A DNA stretch of 64,000 nucleotides from Gluconobacter potus (GCF_015244705.1 NZ_JABCQF010000001.1:186001-250000); one strand, 5' to 3'; shown: positions 44,756 through 53,967, counted from the stretch's first letter. The notes: generated by a model not told the origin, from the sequence alone. A program made the numbers and translations.

Positions 44756-46287
44756 TTTTCTGAAATCGGACCCTGATCGCCGGCGAGCTGGGCCTGGAGT
44801 TCACACATCTTCGCATCGCCCGGCACGAACTCGAATGTCGTGCGCCAGCCCTGGATTTCGGGGTTCGGCTCGACCACGACGTTCCGGATCGTGCCGGGTG
44901 TGGTCTGCGAGATCAGATGGAAAGTCGTGCCCTGCGGCACGTTCTGGAACGGAGCCCCCGTGAAATCGATCACGAAAAAGCGCGCATCCGCATGGTCGGT
45001 CAGTCCCCCGATCCGGGTCGCCGCGACGCGGGCCATCTGGGTCGGCCACGGCGTGTCCCAGCCCCAGTACATCCGGTAGATGTAGCTGTATTCCTGCCCG
45101 CCCTTCATGGGCTGCTTGGGGCGCCAGAAGGAGACGATGTTGTCGTTGACTTCGTTGGGCGTCGGGATCTCCACGAGATCGACCGCACCATCGCCCCAGT
45201 TGCCGATGGGCTCGATCCAGAGCGAGGGGCGCTTCTGGTAGTTGAGCGCCAGATCCTCGTAGTCGTGGAAGGACCGCTTGCGCTGCATCAGGCCGAAACC
45301 GTGCGGGCTGCTGTCCTCGAAGGCCGAGAACTGGAGATCGGTCGGGTTGATGAGCGGCCGGTAAAGCTGCTGCCCCGCCCCCGTCCAGATCTGGAGCGCC
45401 TCGCTGTCATGTGCGGCCGGACGCCAGTCATCGACGTGATTGCGCTCGTTGGCGTCGAAATAGAACATGCCCGTGAGCGGCGCGATCCCGGATTCCGTGA
45501 TGTCCTGACGCGGGAATAGCGAGGACTGGACGTCGAAGACGGTCGTATCGCCCGGACGGATGGTGAAGCGGAAGGCCCCGGTCAGGGACGGGCTGTCGAG
45601 CAGCGCGTGAATGACGATGGACTCCACGCCAGGCTCTGGCTTTTCAAGCCAGAACTCGCGGAACAGGGCGAATTCCTCGCCCTTCGGATTGCCGGTGCCA
45701 TCCGCGAACGCACGGGCGGACAGTCCGTAATTCTGGCCCTTGGCCACGGCGCGGAAATAGGACGCGCCAAGGAAGACGGCGCATTCTTCCATGACACCCG
45801 GCGTGTTGATCGCATAGCGCAGACGCAGGCCCGAGAAGCCGAGATCATCCGTGACGCGCAGGACGGGGTTGGAATAGGTGAAGAGATCGGGATCGTAGGG
45901 AATGGGCGTGGACTGCCCGCCCGTGACCTCGTTCATGCCGATCCGCGGCTTGTACAGGAAGCCGCGCGGGAAGAACTCCACGTCGAACGCCAGGTTCTGA
46001 CCGTGCCACAGCGCCTTCTCGGGATTGAAGGCAATGCTGCGGAACTGGTCGAAATCCATGTTTGCAACGGCATTCGGCAGCGTCGGAGACGGCGGGGAAT
46101 AGGGCTTCTTCGACAGGCGCTGCGCCAGAAGACGAACCGTGTCGTTGTCAAAAGGCGTCGATTCCGGCGTGGGGGCTACGGTCGGTGGAGAAGTGGCTGT
46201 GGACTGGGCATGGGCCATACGGGAGGCTGTTCCCAGAAGGGTCAGTCCGGCCCCAAGCTTGACCAGATCACGGCGCAGGATACTCAT
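44731..46287 (-). CDS. opgG: Periplasmic glucan biosynthesis protein (OpgG/OpgD family)
   Basis: A 518-residue periplasmic protein. The N-terminus MSILRRDLVKLGAGLTLLG has a twin-arginine pattern, closer to OpgD than to the Sec-exported OpgG of E. coli. Family blocks: FDQFRSIAFNPEKALW, FPRGFLYKPRIGMNEV, SSPHGFGLMQRKRSF and LWIEPIGNWGDGAVDLVEIPTPNEVNDNIV. It shapes or modifies the glucan made by OpgH. The start at 46287 follows GGGAAGAG. Operon with opgH. Confidence 0.93.
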   Translation of the reverse strand: MSILRRDLVKLGAGLTLLGTASRMAHAQSTATSPPTVAPTPESTPFDNDTVRLLAQRLSKKPYSPPSPTLPNAVANMDFDQFRSIAFNPEKALWHGQNLAFDVEFFPRGFLYKPRIGMNEVTGGQSTPIPYDPDLFTYSNPVLRVTDDLGFSGLRLRYAINTPGVMEECAVFLGASYFRAVAKGQNYGLSARAFADGTGNPKGEEFALFREFWLEKPEPGVESIVIHALLDSPSLTGAFRFTIRPGDTTVFDVQSSLFPRQDITESGIAPLTGMFYFDANERNHVDDWRPAAHDSEALQIWTGAGQQLYRPLINPTDLQFSAFEDSSPHGFGLMQRKRSFHDYEDLALNYQKRPSLWIEPIGNWGDGAVDLVEIPTPNEVNDNIVSFWRPKQPMKGGQEYSYIYRMYWGWDTPWPTQMARVAATRIGGLTDHADARFFVIDFTGAPFQNVPQGTTFHLISQTTPGTIRNVVVEPNPEIQGWRTTFEFVPGDAKMCELQAQLAGDQGPISEKWMYRWTP

Positions 46288-46449
46288 ACTCTTCCCAATA
46301 TCCCAGTTTCTGTCGGCATCTCCGAAACGAAGTCCGATCTTCCAGCGATACGCCGGAAGCCCTTCGTTGCGAAGTGCCCTTCTATGATGAGGATGCCATT
46401 TCACAAGGTCTGGCGCGGTCTTTTTATGGCATGCGCCCCGGATGACACA

Positions 46450-47115
46450 TTATTGTGAAATCTGTTGCTGCAAGACATCAAGTAACGGAACATTGCCAGA
46501 CAATTCGGCAACAGATGTTTCCGTTATTGCGTCGAGTTGCGGAACCCGGAACAGGATCTGTGTTTTGCCAAAGCGCGCCATGTCCCGCTCATTGCCGGAA
46601 TTCGGCGGCCCGACAGGCACCACGCCAGCCACGGGAATGCCGCGCCGCCGCAGCGCCTCAAGGCTCAGAAGCGTGTGGTTGATCGTCCCCAGTCCGCTGC
46701 GCGTCACCAGCACGACCGGCAGGCCCAGACTTTCGATCAGGTCCACGATCATCATGTCTTCACGCACCGGCACCATCAGGCCGCCCGCGCCTTCCACGAC
46801 CAGCGGCCCCTGCACCTGCGGCAGGACGAGCCGTCCCGGATTGACGGTCACGTTCTCCAGATCGCCCGCCGCCAGTGGGGCAAGCGGGGCCTGAAACGCA
46901 TAGGCGGGGGGGATGATCCGCGCAGGAGACAGCCCCGCAAGGTCTCGGACCGTCAGCGTATCACCTTCCTCATCCGCAAGCCCGGTCTGAAGCGGTTTCC
47001 AGTAGGTGGCGTTCCAGGCGCGGCACAGAATGGCGCTGACCAGTGTCTTGCCGATCCCGGTATCCGTTCCCGTGACGAAAACCCCGCGTTGCCAGTGTGT
47101 CGAGATGTCCCTCAT
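46450..47115 (-). CDS. bioD: Dethiobiotin synthetase
   Basis: A 221-residue ATP-dependent enzyme closing the ureido ring of dethiobiotin. P-loop GVFVTGTDTGIGKT; substrate-binding YWKPLQTG; VVEGAGGLMVPV; GVVPVGPPNSG. It is the last gene of the bio operon and its start overlaps the bioC stop by 4 bp (47112-47115). Confidence 0.95.
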   Translation of the reverse strand: MRDISTHWQRGVFVTGTDTGIGKTLVSAILCRAWNATYWKPLQTGLADEEGDTLTVRDLAGLSPARIIPPAYAFQAPLAPLAAGDLENVTVNPGRLVLPQVQGPLVVEGAGGLMVPVREDMMIVDLIESLGLPVVLVTRSGLGTINHTLLSLEALRRRGIPVAGVVPVGPPNSGNERDMARFGKTQILFRVPQLDAITETSVAELSGNVPLLDVLQQQISQ

Positions 47116-47915
47116 GGCCGTGTTTCCTCTCCGGATTTTACAAACGTCCCGATGCCGATCTGATAGGTCACGCTGGAATGCGTGCGGTCAAAATGCCGCA
47201 TGGCCCGGCGCAGGGCCGCGGTACTGGCAGGCGTGCTGCCGGCGCGTGGAACCGATGCTCCGATCTGCCGCAGGCCCCGCAGGAAGTCCCGCGCACTGCC
47301 GACGGGATCCTGCAGCGTCAGGACATCCCATGTTCCCAGGCCGCCCGTGGGCCACTCGGTTTGAACCTTCTGCGCGGATGGATAATCCGGCACGCCACAC
47401 GGCGCCCCTTCCGCCAGACAGGCCTGTTTCCATTCGTCCAGACTGCCCTGTAGCAGCGTCGTGACCATCAGACTCCCCTGTGGCGCCAGCAGATCGCAAA
47501 GGCGCCGCAAGCCGTCGCTCCGGTTCGAGAACCATTGCAGGCACAGGCTGGAGGCAATCAGATCGAACGGTCCGGATACGTCCGGATGTTCGGCGTCCAT
47601 GACGTGAAAGCGGATGGTCTTACCCGAAAGCCGCTGACGTGCCCGGGCGATCATGCCGGGCGCCAGATCGGTTGCGAGGAGGCTGGCCTGCGAGAAATGA
47701 TCCGCCAGCCGGGCTGTCAGGAAGCCGGTACCGCAGCCGAATTCCAGAATGGAGGCAGGGGCGTGGGCCGCTGTTGCGACCCGGATGCGGTCCATCAGCG
47801 CCGTGGCGCAGCGGCGTTGGATATGAGCGGCGGCGTCATAGTCCTCGGCCGCGTCAAATCGCGCGGCGATGCTGTTTCGGCGCAGGATGTCTTCGGGAGT
47901 ATCAGCGCAGGTCAT
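47112..47915 (-). CDS. bioC: Malonyl-ACP O-methyltransferase
   Basis: A 267-residue SAM-dependent methyltransferase that masks malonyl-ACP so that fatty-acid enzymes can build pimelate. Motif I is ILEFGCGTGFLT; the acidic loop is LLATDLAPGMI; then FDLIASSLCLQWF, typical of BioC. ATG at 47915 is preferred (GGAGG 4-5 nt upstream) over a TTG at 47918. It overlaps the bioH-like gene by 14 bp and bioD by 4 bp. Confidence 0.92.
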   Translation of the reverse strand: MTCADTPEDILRRNSIAARFDAAEDYDAAAHIQRRCATALMDRIRVATAAHAPASILEFGCGTGFLTARLADHFSQASLLATDLAPGMIARARQRLSGKTIRFHVMDAEHPDVSGPFDLIASSLCLQWFSNRSDGLRRLCDLLAPQGSLMVTTLLQGSLDEWKQACLAEGAPCGVPDYPSAQKVQTEWPTGGLGTWDVLTLQDPVGSARDFLRGLRQIGASVPRAGSTPASTAALRRAMRHFDRTHSSVTYQIGIGTFVKSGEETRP

Positions 47916-48528
47916 CAAGCCTCCGCCGGATAAAGGCCGCGCAGATTTTGGGTTGGGTCAACGGCAGAAGATGGCCCCCTTCAACCTTTTCTCCGGGTAT
48001 CGCGAAACCCGCCTTCGCCGCGCCGAACGGATCGTCCGTGCCCGTCATCCAGTGCAGCCGGTCATTCCAATTTGCAGCCTGTGGGCGATGATCCAGAGTC
48101 TGAAGCGCTTCCAGCCCCCGATCCAGTGCATCCACATCCGGTGTGCCGGGAAGCGGCGCATCCGTTCCACAGAGAGCGCGGAAATCATGCAAAACGGCGG
48201 CAGAATCACGTTTCAGGCGTGCCCGCATCCGGGTCAGAACCCGCTCGGGTGTTCCATCCGGGAAATCTGGTGCGGCCGTGAAACGCGGAAAGCCGTTGAA
48301 GAACACCAGCCCCTCACATCCCGGTAGATCCTGTCCCAACAAGGCCAGTGATCCCGCTGAATGCCCCACTGCCAGATAAGGCGTATCTGGCAGGGCAGGG
48401 CGATGTTCCGAGCCGAAATACCCGCAATCCACGACCTGTGTGCTCACATCCGGCAGATGCGCCAGCATTGGCGTCCAGAAGGAGGGGTCAAATCCCCAGC
48501 CATGCACAAGATAAAGCGCCCGTGTCAT
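47902..48528 (-). CDS. Pimeloyl-ACP methyl ester esterase-like hydrolase
   Basis: A 208-residue alpha/beta hydrolase: LVHGWGFDPSFWTPM, nucleophile elbow VGHSAGS with Ser57, and His in VEGGHLLPL. Its place between bioF and bioC indicates the BioH role, removing the methyl group put on by BioC. It is shorter than E. coli BioH (about 256) and may be closer to BioG-type or another non-orthologous esterase. It overlaps bioF by 4 bp. Confidence 0.82.
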   Translation of the reverse strand: MTRALYLVHGWGFDPSFWTPMLAHLPDVSTQVVDCGYFGSEHRPALPDTPYLAVGHSAGSLALLGQDLPGCEGLVFFNGFPRFTAAPDFPDGTPERVLTRMRARLKRDSAAVLHDFRALCGTDAPLPGTPDVDALDRGLEALQTLDHRPQAANWNDRLHWMTGTDDPFGAAKAGFAIPGEKVEGGHLLPLTQPKICAAFIRRRLDDLR

Positions 48529-49703
48529 GCGATGTCTCTTGTCAGCGCGATGACGGCCTGCCCCAGACGGTCGATTTCCGCATCGCTCAGCCCGGCATGG
48601 AGCGCCAGACGCAGCCGCGCGGTTCCGGTTGGCACTGTCGGCGGCCGGATTGCCACCGTCAGGAACCCGGCCTCTTCAAGCCCGGCAGCTACGGCCATGG
48701 CACGTTCGGACTCTCCGATCAGGACAGGAACGATCTGCGTTGTGGAGTCAGCCGTGGACAGCCCCGCTCCATGCAGCATGGTCCGAAGGCGTTCCGCCTG
48801 TCCGAGCAGCAGGGCGCGTTCCTCATCCAGACCCGGCACGACATCCAGTGCTGCGTCGATTGCGCCCAGAACCGCAGGGGGCAGGGCCGTGCTGTAAATG
48901 AAGCCCGACGCATGGTTCACGAGATAGTCGCAGAGTGGCTTTGAGCCCGCGACATAAGCGCCCATCCCGCCCAGTCCCTTGCTGCACGTCCCCATCGTCA
49001 GATCGGCCATCCCACAGGACAGTCCGCGACCCTTCGGTCCAAGCACGCCGGTCGCATGGGCCTCGTCCACATAAAGGAACGCTCCCGCCCGGTCCGCCAG
49101 CGCGCGCAGGGCCGGAATATCGGCGCGGTCTCCGTCCATGGAGAACACGCTTTCCGTCACGATCATCCGCAGGCCGGGTTTTTCGGCCTCGCGGGCCAGC
49201 AGAGTTTCCAGATGGGACAGATCATTGTGTCGGAACCGGATCTGCCGCACGCCTGCCGCCGCGCAGCCATGATGCAGGCTGGCATGGTTCAGCCGGTCCG
49301 AAAATACCAGCATTGGTGCGCCCGTCCGGGCCACGGACAGCGCACAGAGTGCAGGCATGACGGATGCATTAGCCTGCCAGCCCGAGGCGAACAGGATCGC
49401 GTCCTCACAGCCCTTGAAGGCCGCCATTTTCGTCTCGACCTGCCGGTGCAGGTCCAGTGTTCCGCTGACCAGCCGCGAGGCCCGCGCACCTGTCCCGAAG
49501 CGCAGCGCCCAGTCCGCTGCCCGTTCCCGCAGCAGCGGATGATCCGCCAGCCCCAGATAGTCGTTGGACGACACATCCAGCATCCGCCGCCCGTCGCGGA
49601 CGATCATGCCGTCCTGCCGGACCACAGGGCGCAGGCTTCGACGTGTTCCGGCCGCCTCGCGTTCAGTCAGGGTGGCCGTGAAATGGCTGTCGAACAGGCT
49701 CAT
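48525..49703 (-). CDS. bioF: 8-amino-7-oxononanoate synthase
   Basis: A 392-residue PLP enzyme condensing pimeloyl-ACP with alanine. Conserved blocks: DVSSNDYLGLADHP, FASGWQANASV, DEAHATGVLGPKGRGL and the PLP lysine in TMGTCSKGLGG. It overlaps bioA by 4 bp (ATGA at 49700-49703) and the hydrolase by 4 bp. Confidence 0.96.
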   Translation of the reverse strand: MSLFDSHFTATLTEREAAGTRRSLRPVVRQDGMIVRDGRRMLDVSSNDYLGLADHPLLRERAADWALRFGTGARASRLVSGTLDLHRQVETKMAAFKGCEDAILFASGWQANASVMPALCALSVARTGAPMLVFSDRLNHASLHHGCAAAGVRQIRFRHNDLSHLETLLAREAEKPGLRMIVTESVFSMDGDRADIPALRALADRAGAFLYVDEAHATGVLGPKGRGLSCGMADLTMGTCSKGLGGMGAYVAGSKPLCDYLVNHASGFIYSTALPPAVLGAIDAALDVVPGLDEERALLLGQAERLRTMLHGAGLSTADSTTQIVPVLIGESERAMAVAAGLEEAGFLTVAIRPPTVPTGTARLRLALHAGLSDAEIDRLGQAVIALTRDIA

Positions 49704-50980
49704 GCGTGCTCCCGCAGCACGTCCACGATGGCCGTTGTCAGGCAGGTGAGCTCTTCGGGGGTGATCGTGAAGGCAGGCGTCAGATAGACGATGTTGCGGA
49801 AGGGCCGGATCCAGACGCTACGTTCCACGAAGGCCCGGCGGAGCGCATCGGGATCGTTCAGCGTCTCAAGTTCCACCACGCCGATTGCACCAAGGACGCG
49901 TACATCCTTGACGCCGGGCAGCGTGCGGCAGGGCTCCAGCTCCCGCGCAAGCTGGACCGAGATGGCTGCGACCTGCTCCAGTCGTGGCTCGGTCTCGAAC
50001 AGGTCCAGCGAGGCATTGGCGACCGCACAGGCCAGCGGATTGGCCATGAAAGTCGGCCCGTGCATCAGGGCGTGCCCGGCACTGTCGGACAGGAACGCTT
50101 CAAAGACACCCCGCCGGGCTACAGTAGCGGCCAGTGCCATGGTGCCGCCCGTCAGGGCTTTGGAGAGAGCCACGATATCCGGCACGATCCCCGCCTGCTC
50201 ACAGGCGAACATCGTCCCCGTGCGGCCGAAACCGGTGAAGATCTCGTCCAGGATCAGCAGGATTCCGTGTCGGTCGCACAGTTCGCGCAGACGCCGCAGG
50301 ACCTCGGGGTCATGGAACAGCATGCCCCCAGCCCCCTGAACCAGAGGCTCCGTGACCATGGCTGCGATGCTGTCGCCGCGTTCCGCCAGCAGGACTTCAA
50401 GCCGCGCCAGACTGTCCGTATCTACGGGCAGATCGGCCAGAACCTGCTCGGGCAGCACGCCGGCGAACAGGCTATGCATGCCTTCTTCGGGGTCGCAGAT
50501 GGACATCATGCCCAGCGTGTCCCCGTGATAGCCGCCCCGGAAGGACAGGATTTTCGTTCGCCCCGAGATGCCGCGGTTGATGTGGTACTGCACTGCCATC
50601 TTGATCGCGACTTCCATCGCGACCGATCCGGAATCGGTGAAGAACACCCGTTCCAGATCGCCCGGCAGCATCGCCGCCAGCCGCGCGGCCAGACGGATCG
50701 CCGGTTCATGCACCATGCCGCCAAACATCACATGCGGCATCCGCTCCGCCTGCCGGAGCAGTGCCTCACGGATATGTGGATGGCTGTAGCCATGACAGGC
50801 CGTCCACCAGGCCGCCACGCCGTCCACAAGCTCGCGTCCGTCCGCAAGCGTGATCCGGCTTCCCGAAGTGCTGACGGCTTCCACGGGGAAAGGTGCGGTC
50901 TGCATCTGGGTATAAGGCAGCCACAGATTCGGCTGGTCAGCGGCGGTCAGGTGAGGGGCGGAAGGAGCGTTGCGAGACAT
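49700..50980 (-). CDS. bioA: Adenosylmethionine-8-amino-7-oxononanoate aminotransferase
   Basis: A 426-residue class III aminotransferase using SAM as amino donor to make DAPA. LWLPYTQMQTAP at the front, FFTDSGSVAMEVAIKMAVQ, ILDEIFTGFGRTG and the PLP lysine in VALSKALTGGTM are typical of BioA. It is the first gene of bioA-bioF-bioH-like-bioC-bioD. The frame is open upstream to 51073, but the ATG at 50980 gives the family start. A promoter is visible upstream (51079-51108). Confidence 0.95.
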   Translation of the reverse strand: MSRNAPSAPHLTAADQPNLWLPYTQMQTAPFPVEAVSTSGSRITLADGRELVDGVAAWWTACHGYSHPHIREALLRQAERMPHVMFGGMVHEPAIRLAARLAAMLPGDLERVFFTDSGSVAMEVAIKMAVQYHINRGISGRTKILSFRGGYHGDTLGMMSICDPEEGMHSLFAGVLPEQVLADLPVDTDSLARLEVLLAERGDSIAAMVTEPLVQGAGGMLFHDPEVLRRLRELCDRHGILLILDEIFTGFGRTGTMFACEQAGIVPDIVALSKALTGGTMALAATVARRGVFEAFLSDSAGHALMHGPTFMANPLACAVANASLDLFETEPRLEQVAAISVQLARELEPCRTLPGVKDVRVLGAIGVVELETLNDPDALRRAFVERSVWIRPFRNIVYLTPAFTITPEELTCLTTAIVDVLREHA

Positions 50981-51078
50981 GGTTTGCGTTTTCCCGCATG
51001 GTTTGGGGTGAGTCCATCCCCCCGCTCTCTGTGGCGCCATAGGGAAAGGGCGGGATCGTTCCGCAGACGGCACGCCCT

Positions 51079-51108
51079 ATCATAAAAAGGTCACGTTCCA
51101 TTAAGCAA
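51079..51108 (-). promoter_or_regulatory. Candidate sigma-70 promoter of the bio operon
   Basis: On the minus strand TTGCTT (51108-51103), 18-nt spacer, TATGAT (51084-51079), about 100 bp before the bioA ATG. No BioR-type palindrome (TTATnnATAA-like) was found near it, so the mode of biotin regulation is not evident. Confidence 0.6.
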
Positions 51109-51136
51109 CGATGTGGCATGAGCCCCGTTAGTGACG

Positions 51137-51210
51137 CGTTCCAGATCGGTGGAGCCCTGAGGAGGGGCTCGTGTGGAACGTGGAAACATTCTGTGCTCCC
51201 GACGCGGGAG
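51137..51210 (+). ncRNA. Structured leader before the 68-residue gene
   Basis: CGTTCCA (51137-51143) pairs with TGGAACG (51174-51180) and encloses a second stem, GAGCCC (51152-51157) with GGGCTC (51165-51170). A separate hairpin follows, CTCCCG-acg-CGGGAG (51196-51210), then the gene's ATG at 51232. This much nested pairing in ~75 nt suggests a cis-acting RNA element or an attenuator. It matches no riboswitch I can name. Confidence 0.5.
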
Positions 51211-51231
51211 TCATGACGAGGTTGAAGACCA

Positions 51232-51438
51232 ATGCTGAGTTCCAAGGTCATTCATGTTGATGGCGTCTTTCTGGGAACGGCCATCATGTGTGGAAGCCTG
51301 AACACCCTGCGTTTCTATGCCACGCATGAAAGCGTGCGTGCGCTGCACAATGCCTGCATGCCGGATTTCGGCGCGCTGTATGCCCAGGTCAGAAGCCTGT
51401 TCAATCGCAGCCGTCTGCTGACACCGAAAGTCGCCTGA
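51232..51438 (+). CDS. Small conserved-type protein of unknown function
   Basis: A 68-residue protein, MLSSKVIHVDGVFLGTAIMCG, with an IHVDGVFLGTAI block, then LRFYATHESVRALHN and a basic C-terminus. The VDGVF-G-A...RF-A pattern resembles a group of very small alphaproteobacterial proteins of unknown role (recalled, not checked). GAGG lies 12 nt before the ATG. Its mRNA leader is strongly structured. It is divergent from bioA and convergent with selO. Confidence 0.65.
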   Translation: MLSSKVIHVDGVFLGTAIMCGSLNTLRFYATHESVRALHNACMPDFGALYAQVRSLFNRSRLLTPKVA

Positions 51439-51472
51439 TCCGGCTGTTCTGATCCTTTTTTCTGCGGCGGCG

Positions 51473-52927
51473 TCAGGTGCCGCAGAATGTATTCATGACC
51501 CTTTCATGAGGCGCCGGGGGCGCCTCGAACCCGTCTGCTGCATCATCAAACGGGTGTGACAGCCCCTCAACCAGACGGTGGAACGGCGCGTAATCGCCCG
51601 CCACCGCTGACTGGATCATCTCTTCGATCCTGTGATTGCGCGGAATGATCCGGGGATTCGTGGCCTGCATGTCCATGTAACTGGCTTCGGCCGGACGCTC
51701 TTCCCGACCCAGCCGCGCCTGCCAGTCCCCGATCCAGTCTTCAATCCCCGCCCCCGGCCCGAACAGCGCCACGAGACTGTCCGTCTGTCCGGTCCGAACC
51801 ACGTCGCCAAGCCGTCGGAATGTCAGCGTGAAATCTGCTTCACCGCGATGCATGGCGGTCAGCAGACGTCCCGTCAGCCGGGCATCACCGTTTTCTTCCT
51901 GCGCCAGACCCAGCTTCCGCCGCCAGCCGCCGAGATAGGTGTCGTTGAACACGTCATCAAAGCGCATCAGCGCGTCCCTGGCCTGTTCGATCGCCTTCTT
52001 GCGATCGCTGTTCAGCAGGGGCAGCAGCGTCTCCGCCAGGCGCCCAAGATTCCACAGCGCCATGTCCGGCTGGCTCCCGTAGGCATAGCGTCCGTTCTGG
52101 TCGATGAAGCTGAAGACCTTCGCCGGGTCATAGGCGTCCAGAAATGCGCAGGGACCGAAATCGATGGTCTCGCCCGCGATGGACATGTTGTCGGTGTTCA
52201 TGACGCCATGAATGAAGCCGACCAGCATCCAGCGCGCCACCAGATCCGCCTGCTGTTCCGTCACGGCTTCCAGAAGCGCCAGATACGGATTTTCAGTCTC
52301 GGCCAGTTCCGGATACAGGCGCCCGATCACATGATCCGCAAGAATGCGCACCCCTTCGATATCGCCCTGCGCTGCGAAATACTGGAACGTCCCGACCCGA
52401 ACATGGCTGGAGGCGACCCGCACGATAACGCCGCCGGGCTGCATCGTCTCGCGGGCAACGCTCTCGCCCGTCGTCAGGGCGGCAAGGGCGCGTGTCGTGG
52501 GAATGCCAAGCGCATGCATGGCTTCACTGACCACATATTCGCGCAGAACCGGCCCCAGAGCTGCCCGCCCGTCGCCACGCCGCGAAAACGGCGTCGGCCC
52601 GGAGCCCTTGAGATGGAGGTCCCACAGGCATCCGGACTGGTCCATTATTTCACCGATCAGCATCGCCCGCCCGTCGCCAAGACTGGGGACGAAATGCCCG
52701 AACTGATGCCCGGCATAGGCCATGGCCACTGGCAAGGCTCCATCTGGCCGCAGGCCTTGGCTCAGAAAGGCGATCCCCGCCGGGCTGTGCAGCCAGCTCG
52801 GGTCCATTCCGAGTTCACGCGCCAGAGGTTCGTTCAGCGCCACGATCTGGGGATTGCGAAACGGCGTCGGGCTGAGGGGGGCAGAGAAACGCTCGGGCAG
52901 GGAGGCATAGATGCGGGAGAATTGCAT
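51473..52927 (-). CDS. selO: Protein adenylyltransferase SelO (YdiU)
   Basis: A 484-residue pseudokinase that transfers AMP to Ser/Thr/Tyr of target proteins. Key elements: YAGHQFGHFVPSLGDGRA, LKGSGPTPFSRRGDGRAALGPVLREY, the catalytic NTDNMS and the metal-binding IDFGPCAFLD. The C-terminal cysteine characteristic of the family (selenocysteine in eukaryotes) is present in FCGT. SelO is linked to redox-stress responses in other bacteria. Confidence 0.95.
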   Translation of the reverse strand: MQFSRIYASLPERFSAPLSPTPFRNPQIVALNEPLARELGMDPSWLHSPAGIAFLSQGLRPDGALPVAMAYAGHQFGHFVPSLGDGRAMLIGEIMDQSGCLWDLHLKGSGPTPFSRRGDGRAALGPVLREYVVSEAMHALGIPTTRALAALTTGESVARETMQPGGVIVRVASSHVRVGTFQYFAAQGDIEGVRILADHVIGRLYPELAETENPYLALLEAVTEQQADLVARWMLVGFIHGVMNTDNMSIAGETIDFGPCAFLDAYDPAKVFSFIDQNGRYAYGSQPDMALWNLGRLAETLLPLLNSDRKKAIEQARDALMRFDDVFNDTYLGGWRRKLGLAQEENGDARLTGRLLTAMHRGEADFTLTFRRLGDVVRTGQTDSLVALFGPGAGIEDWIGDWQARLGREERPAEASYMDMQATNPRIIPRNHRIEEMIQSAVAGDYAPFHRLVEGLSHPFDDAADGFEAPPAPHERVMNTFCGT

Positions 52928-53012
52928 CAGGGGTCCAATCGGGACTTGTGGAGTCTGTCTTCACATGGGCCAGAGAGGCGCAAAAGGGAAGAGTCGCAGT
53001 CGGTTTGCGTGT

Positions 53013-53930
53013 TCAGGTTTCGGCGTCTCTGGGGAAACAGTGCGCGTCCAGAAGCCCGGTCAGCCACTCCGTAAAGACTTCCAGCCTCCGGGAGAGATGC
53101 GTTCGGTGCGGGTATAACAGCGTCATCGGAAGCGGGGCAGGCCGCCATTGCGGCAGGATATCAACAAGTTCGCCCCGGCGGATGTGAGGGAGCACGTCAT
53201 AGGCAGGAAGCTGCGCCAGCCCGAGCCCCGCCAGGCAGCAGGCCACGGCCCCTTCCGCGCTGTTGACCGTCACGCGCCCCCGGACCGGTCTGCTGTCTTC
53301 CCGGCCATCGCGCTCCCATTCCCAGTCTTCGATACGGCCCGTGGTGGGCGAGGCGTAGAGCACGGCCTGATGCGCCGACAGATCGGCGGGACTCTGCGGG
53401 GTACCATGCTGCGCCAGATAGGACGGGCTCGCGACATTGAAGACCGGCAGCAGCCCCAGTTTTCGGCCGATCAGGCTCGAATCCTGCAAAGGCCCGACCC
53501 GCAGCACACAGTCCGTCCCGTCTTCAGCCAGGTTGATGCTGCGATCCGTCATGCCCAGCTCGATGTCCAGTCCCGGATAACGGTCCAGAAACTCAGGCAG
53601 GGCGGGCGCGACGATCAGCCGTCCGATGCGGCTGGGAAGATTGACCTTCACATGCCCGCGCGTCTGGGAACTGTGGAGCCGGAACCGGTTTTCAGCGTCT
53701 TCGAAGTCCCCCAGCAACCGCAGGGCAGTCTGCTGGAACATCCGGCCATCGTCCGTCAGCCGGACCGATCGCGTGGTACGGGCCAGTAGCCGGGTGCCAA
53801 GCCGGTTTTCCAGCTCCTGCACAGCGGTCGAAACCGTGGAGCGGGGCATCTGGAGCGTATCGGCCGCATGCGTGAAGCTGCCACTTTCCGCGACCCTGAT
53901 GAAAATGCGGAGCAGGTCGATGCGATCCAT
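53013..53930 (-). CDS. LysR-family transcriptional regulator
   Basis: A 305-residue regulator. N-terminal winged helix: LLRIFIRVAESGSFTHAADTLQMPRSTVSTAVQELENRLGTRLLARTTR. The effector-binding domain follows (~90-300) with VNLPSRIGRLIVAPALPEFL. This subgroup usually controls a divergently transcribed oxidoreductase, here the SDR gene starting at 54063. The 132-bp gap contains two dyads. Confidence 0.94.
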   Translation of the reverse strand: MDRIDLLRIFIRVAESGSFTHAADTLQMPRSTVSTAVQELENRLGTRLLARTTRSVRLTDDGRMFQQTALRLLGDFEDAENRFRLHSSQTRGHVKVNLPSRIGRLIVAPALPEFLDRYPGLDIELGMTDRSINLAEDGTDCVLRVGPLQDSSLIGRKLGLLPVFNVASPSYLAQHGTPQSPADLSAHQAVLYASPTTGRIEDWEWERDGREDSRPVRGRVTVNSAEGAVACCLAGLGLAQLPAYDVLPHIRRGELVDILPQWRPAPLPMTLLYPHRTHLSRRLEVFTEWLTGLLDAHCFPRDAET

Positions 53931-53967
53931 GATGTCTCCGGCAGAAGAGGAGAATTTGTTCGCCCAT

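Noticed and set aside
51000-51120. BioR operator upstream of bioA
   Set aside because: No sequence close to the TTATnTATAA-type palindrome; the AT-rich piece is better explained by a -10 box.
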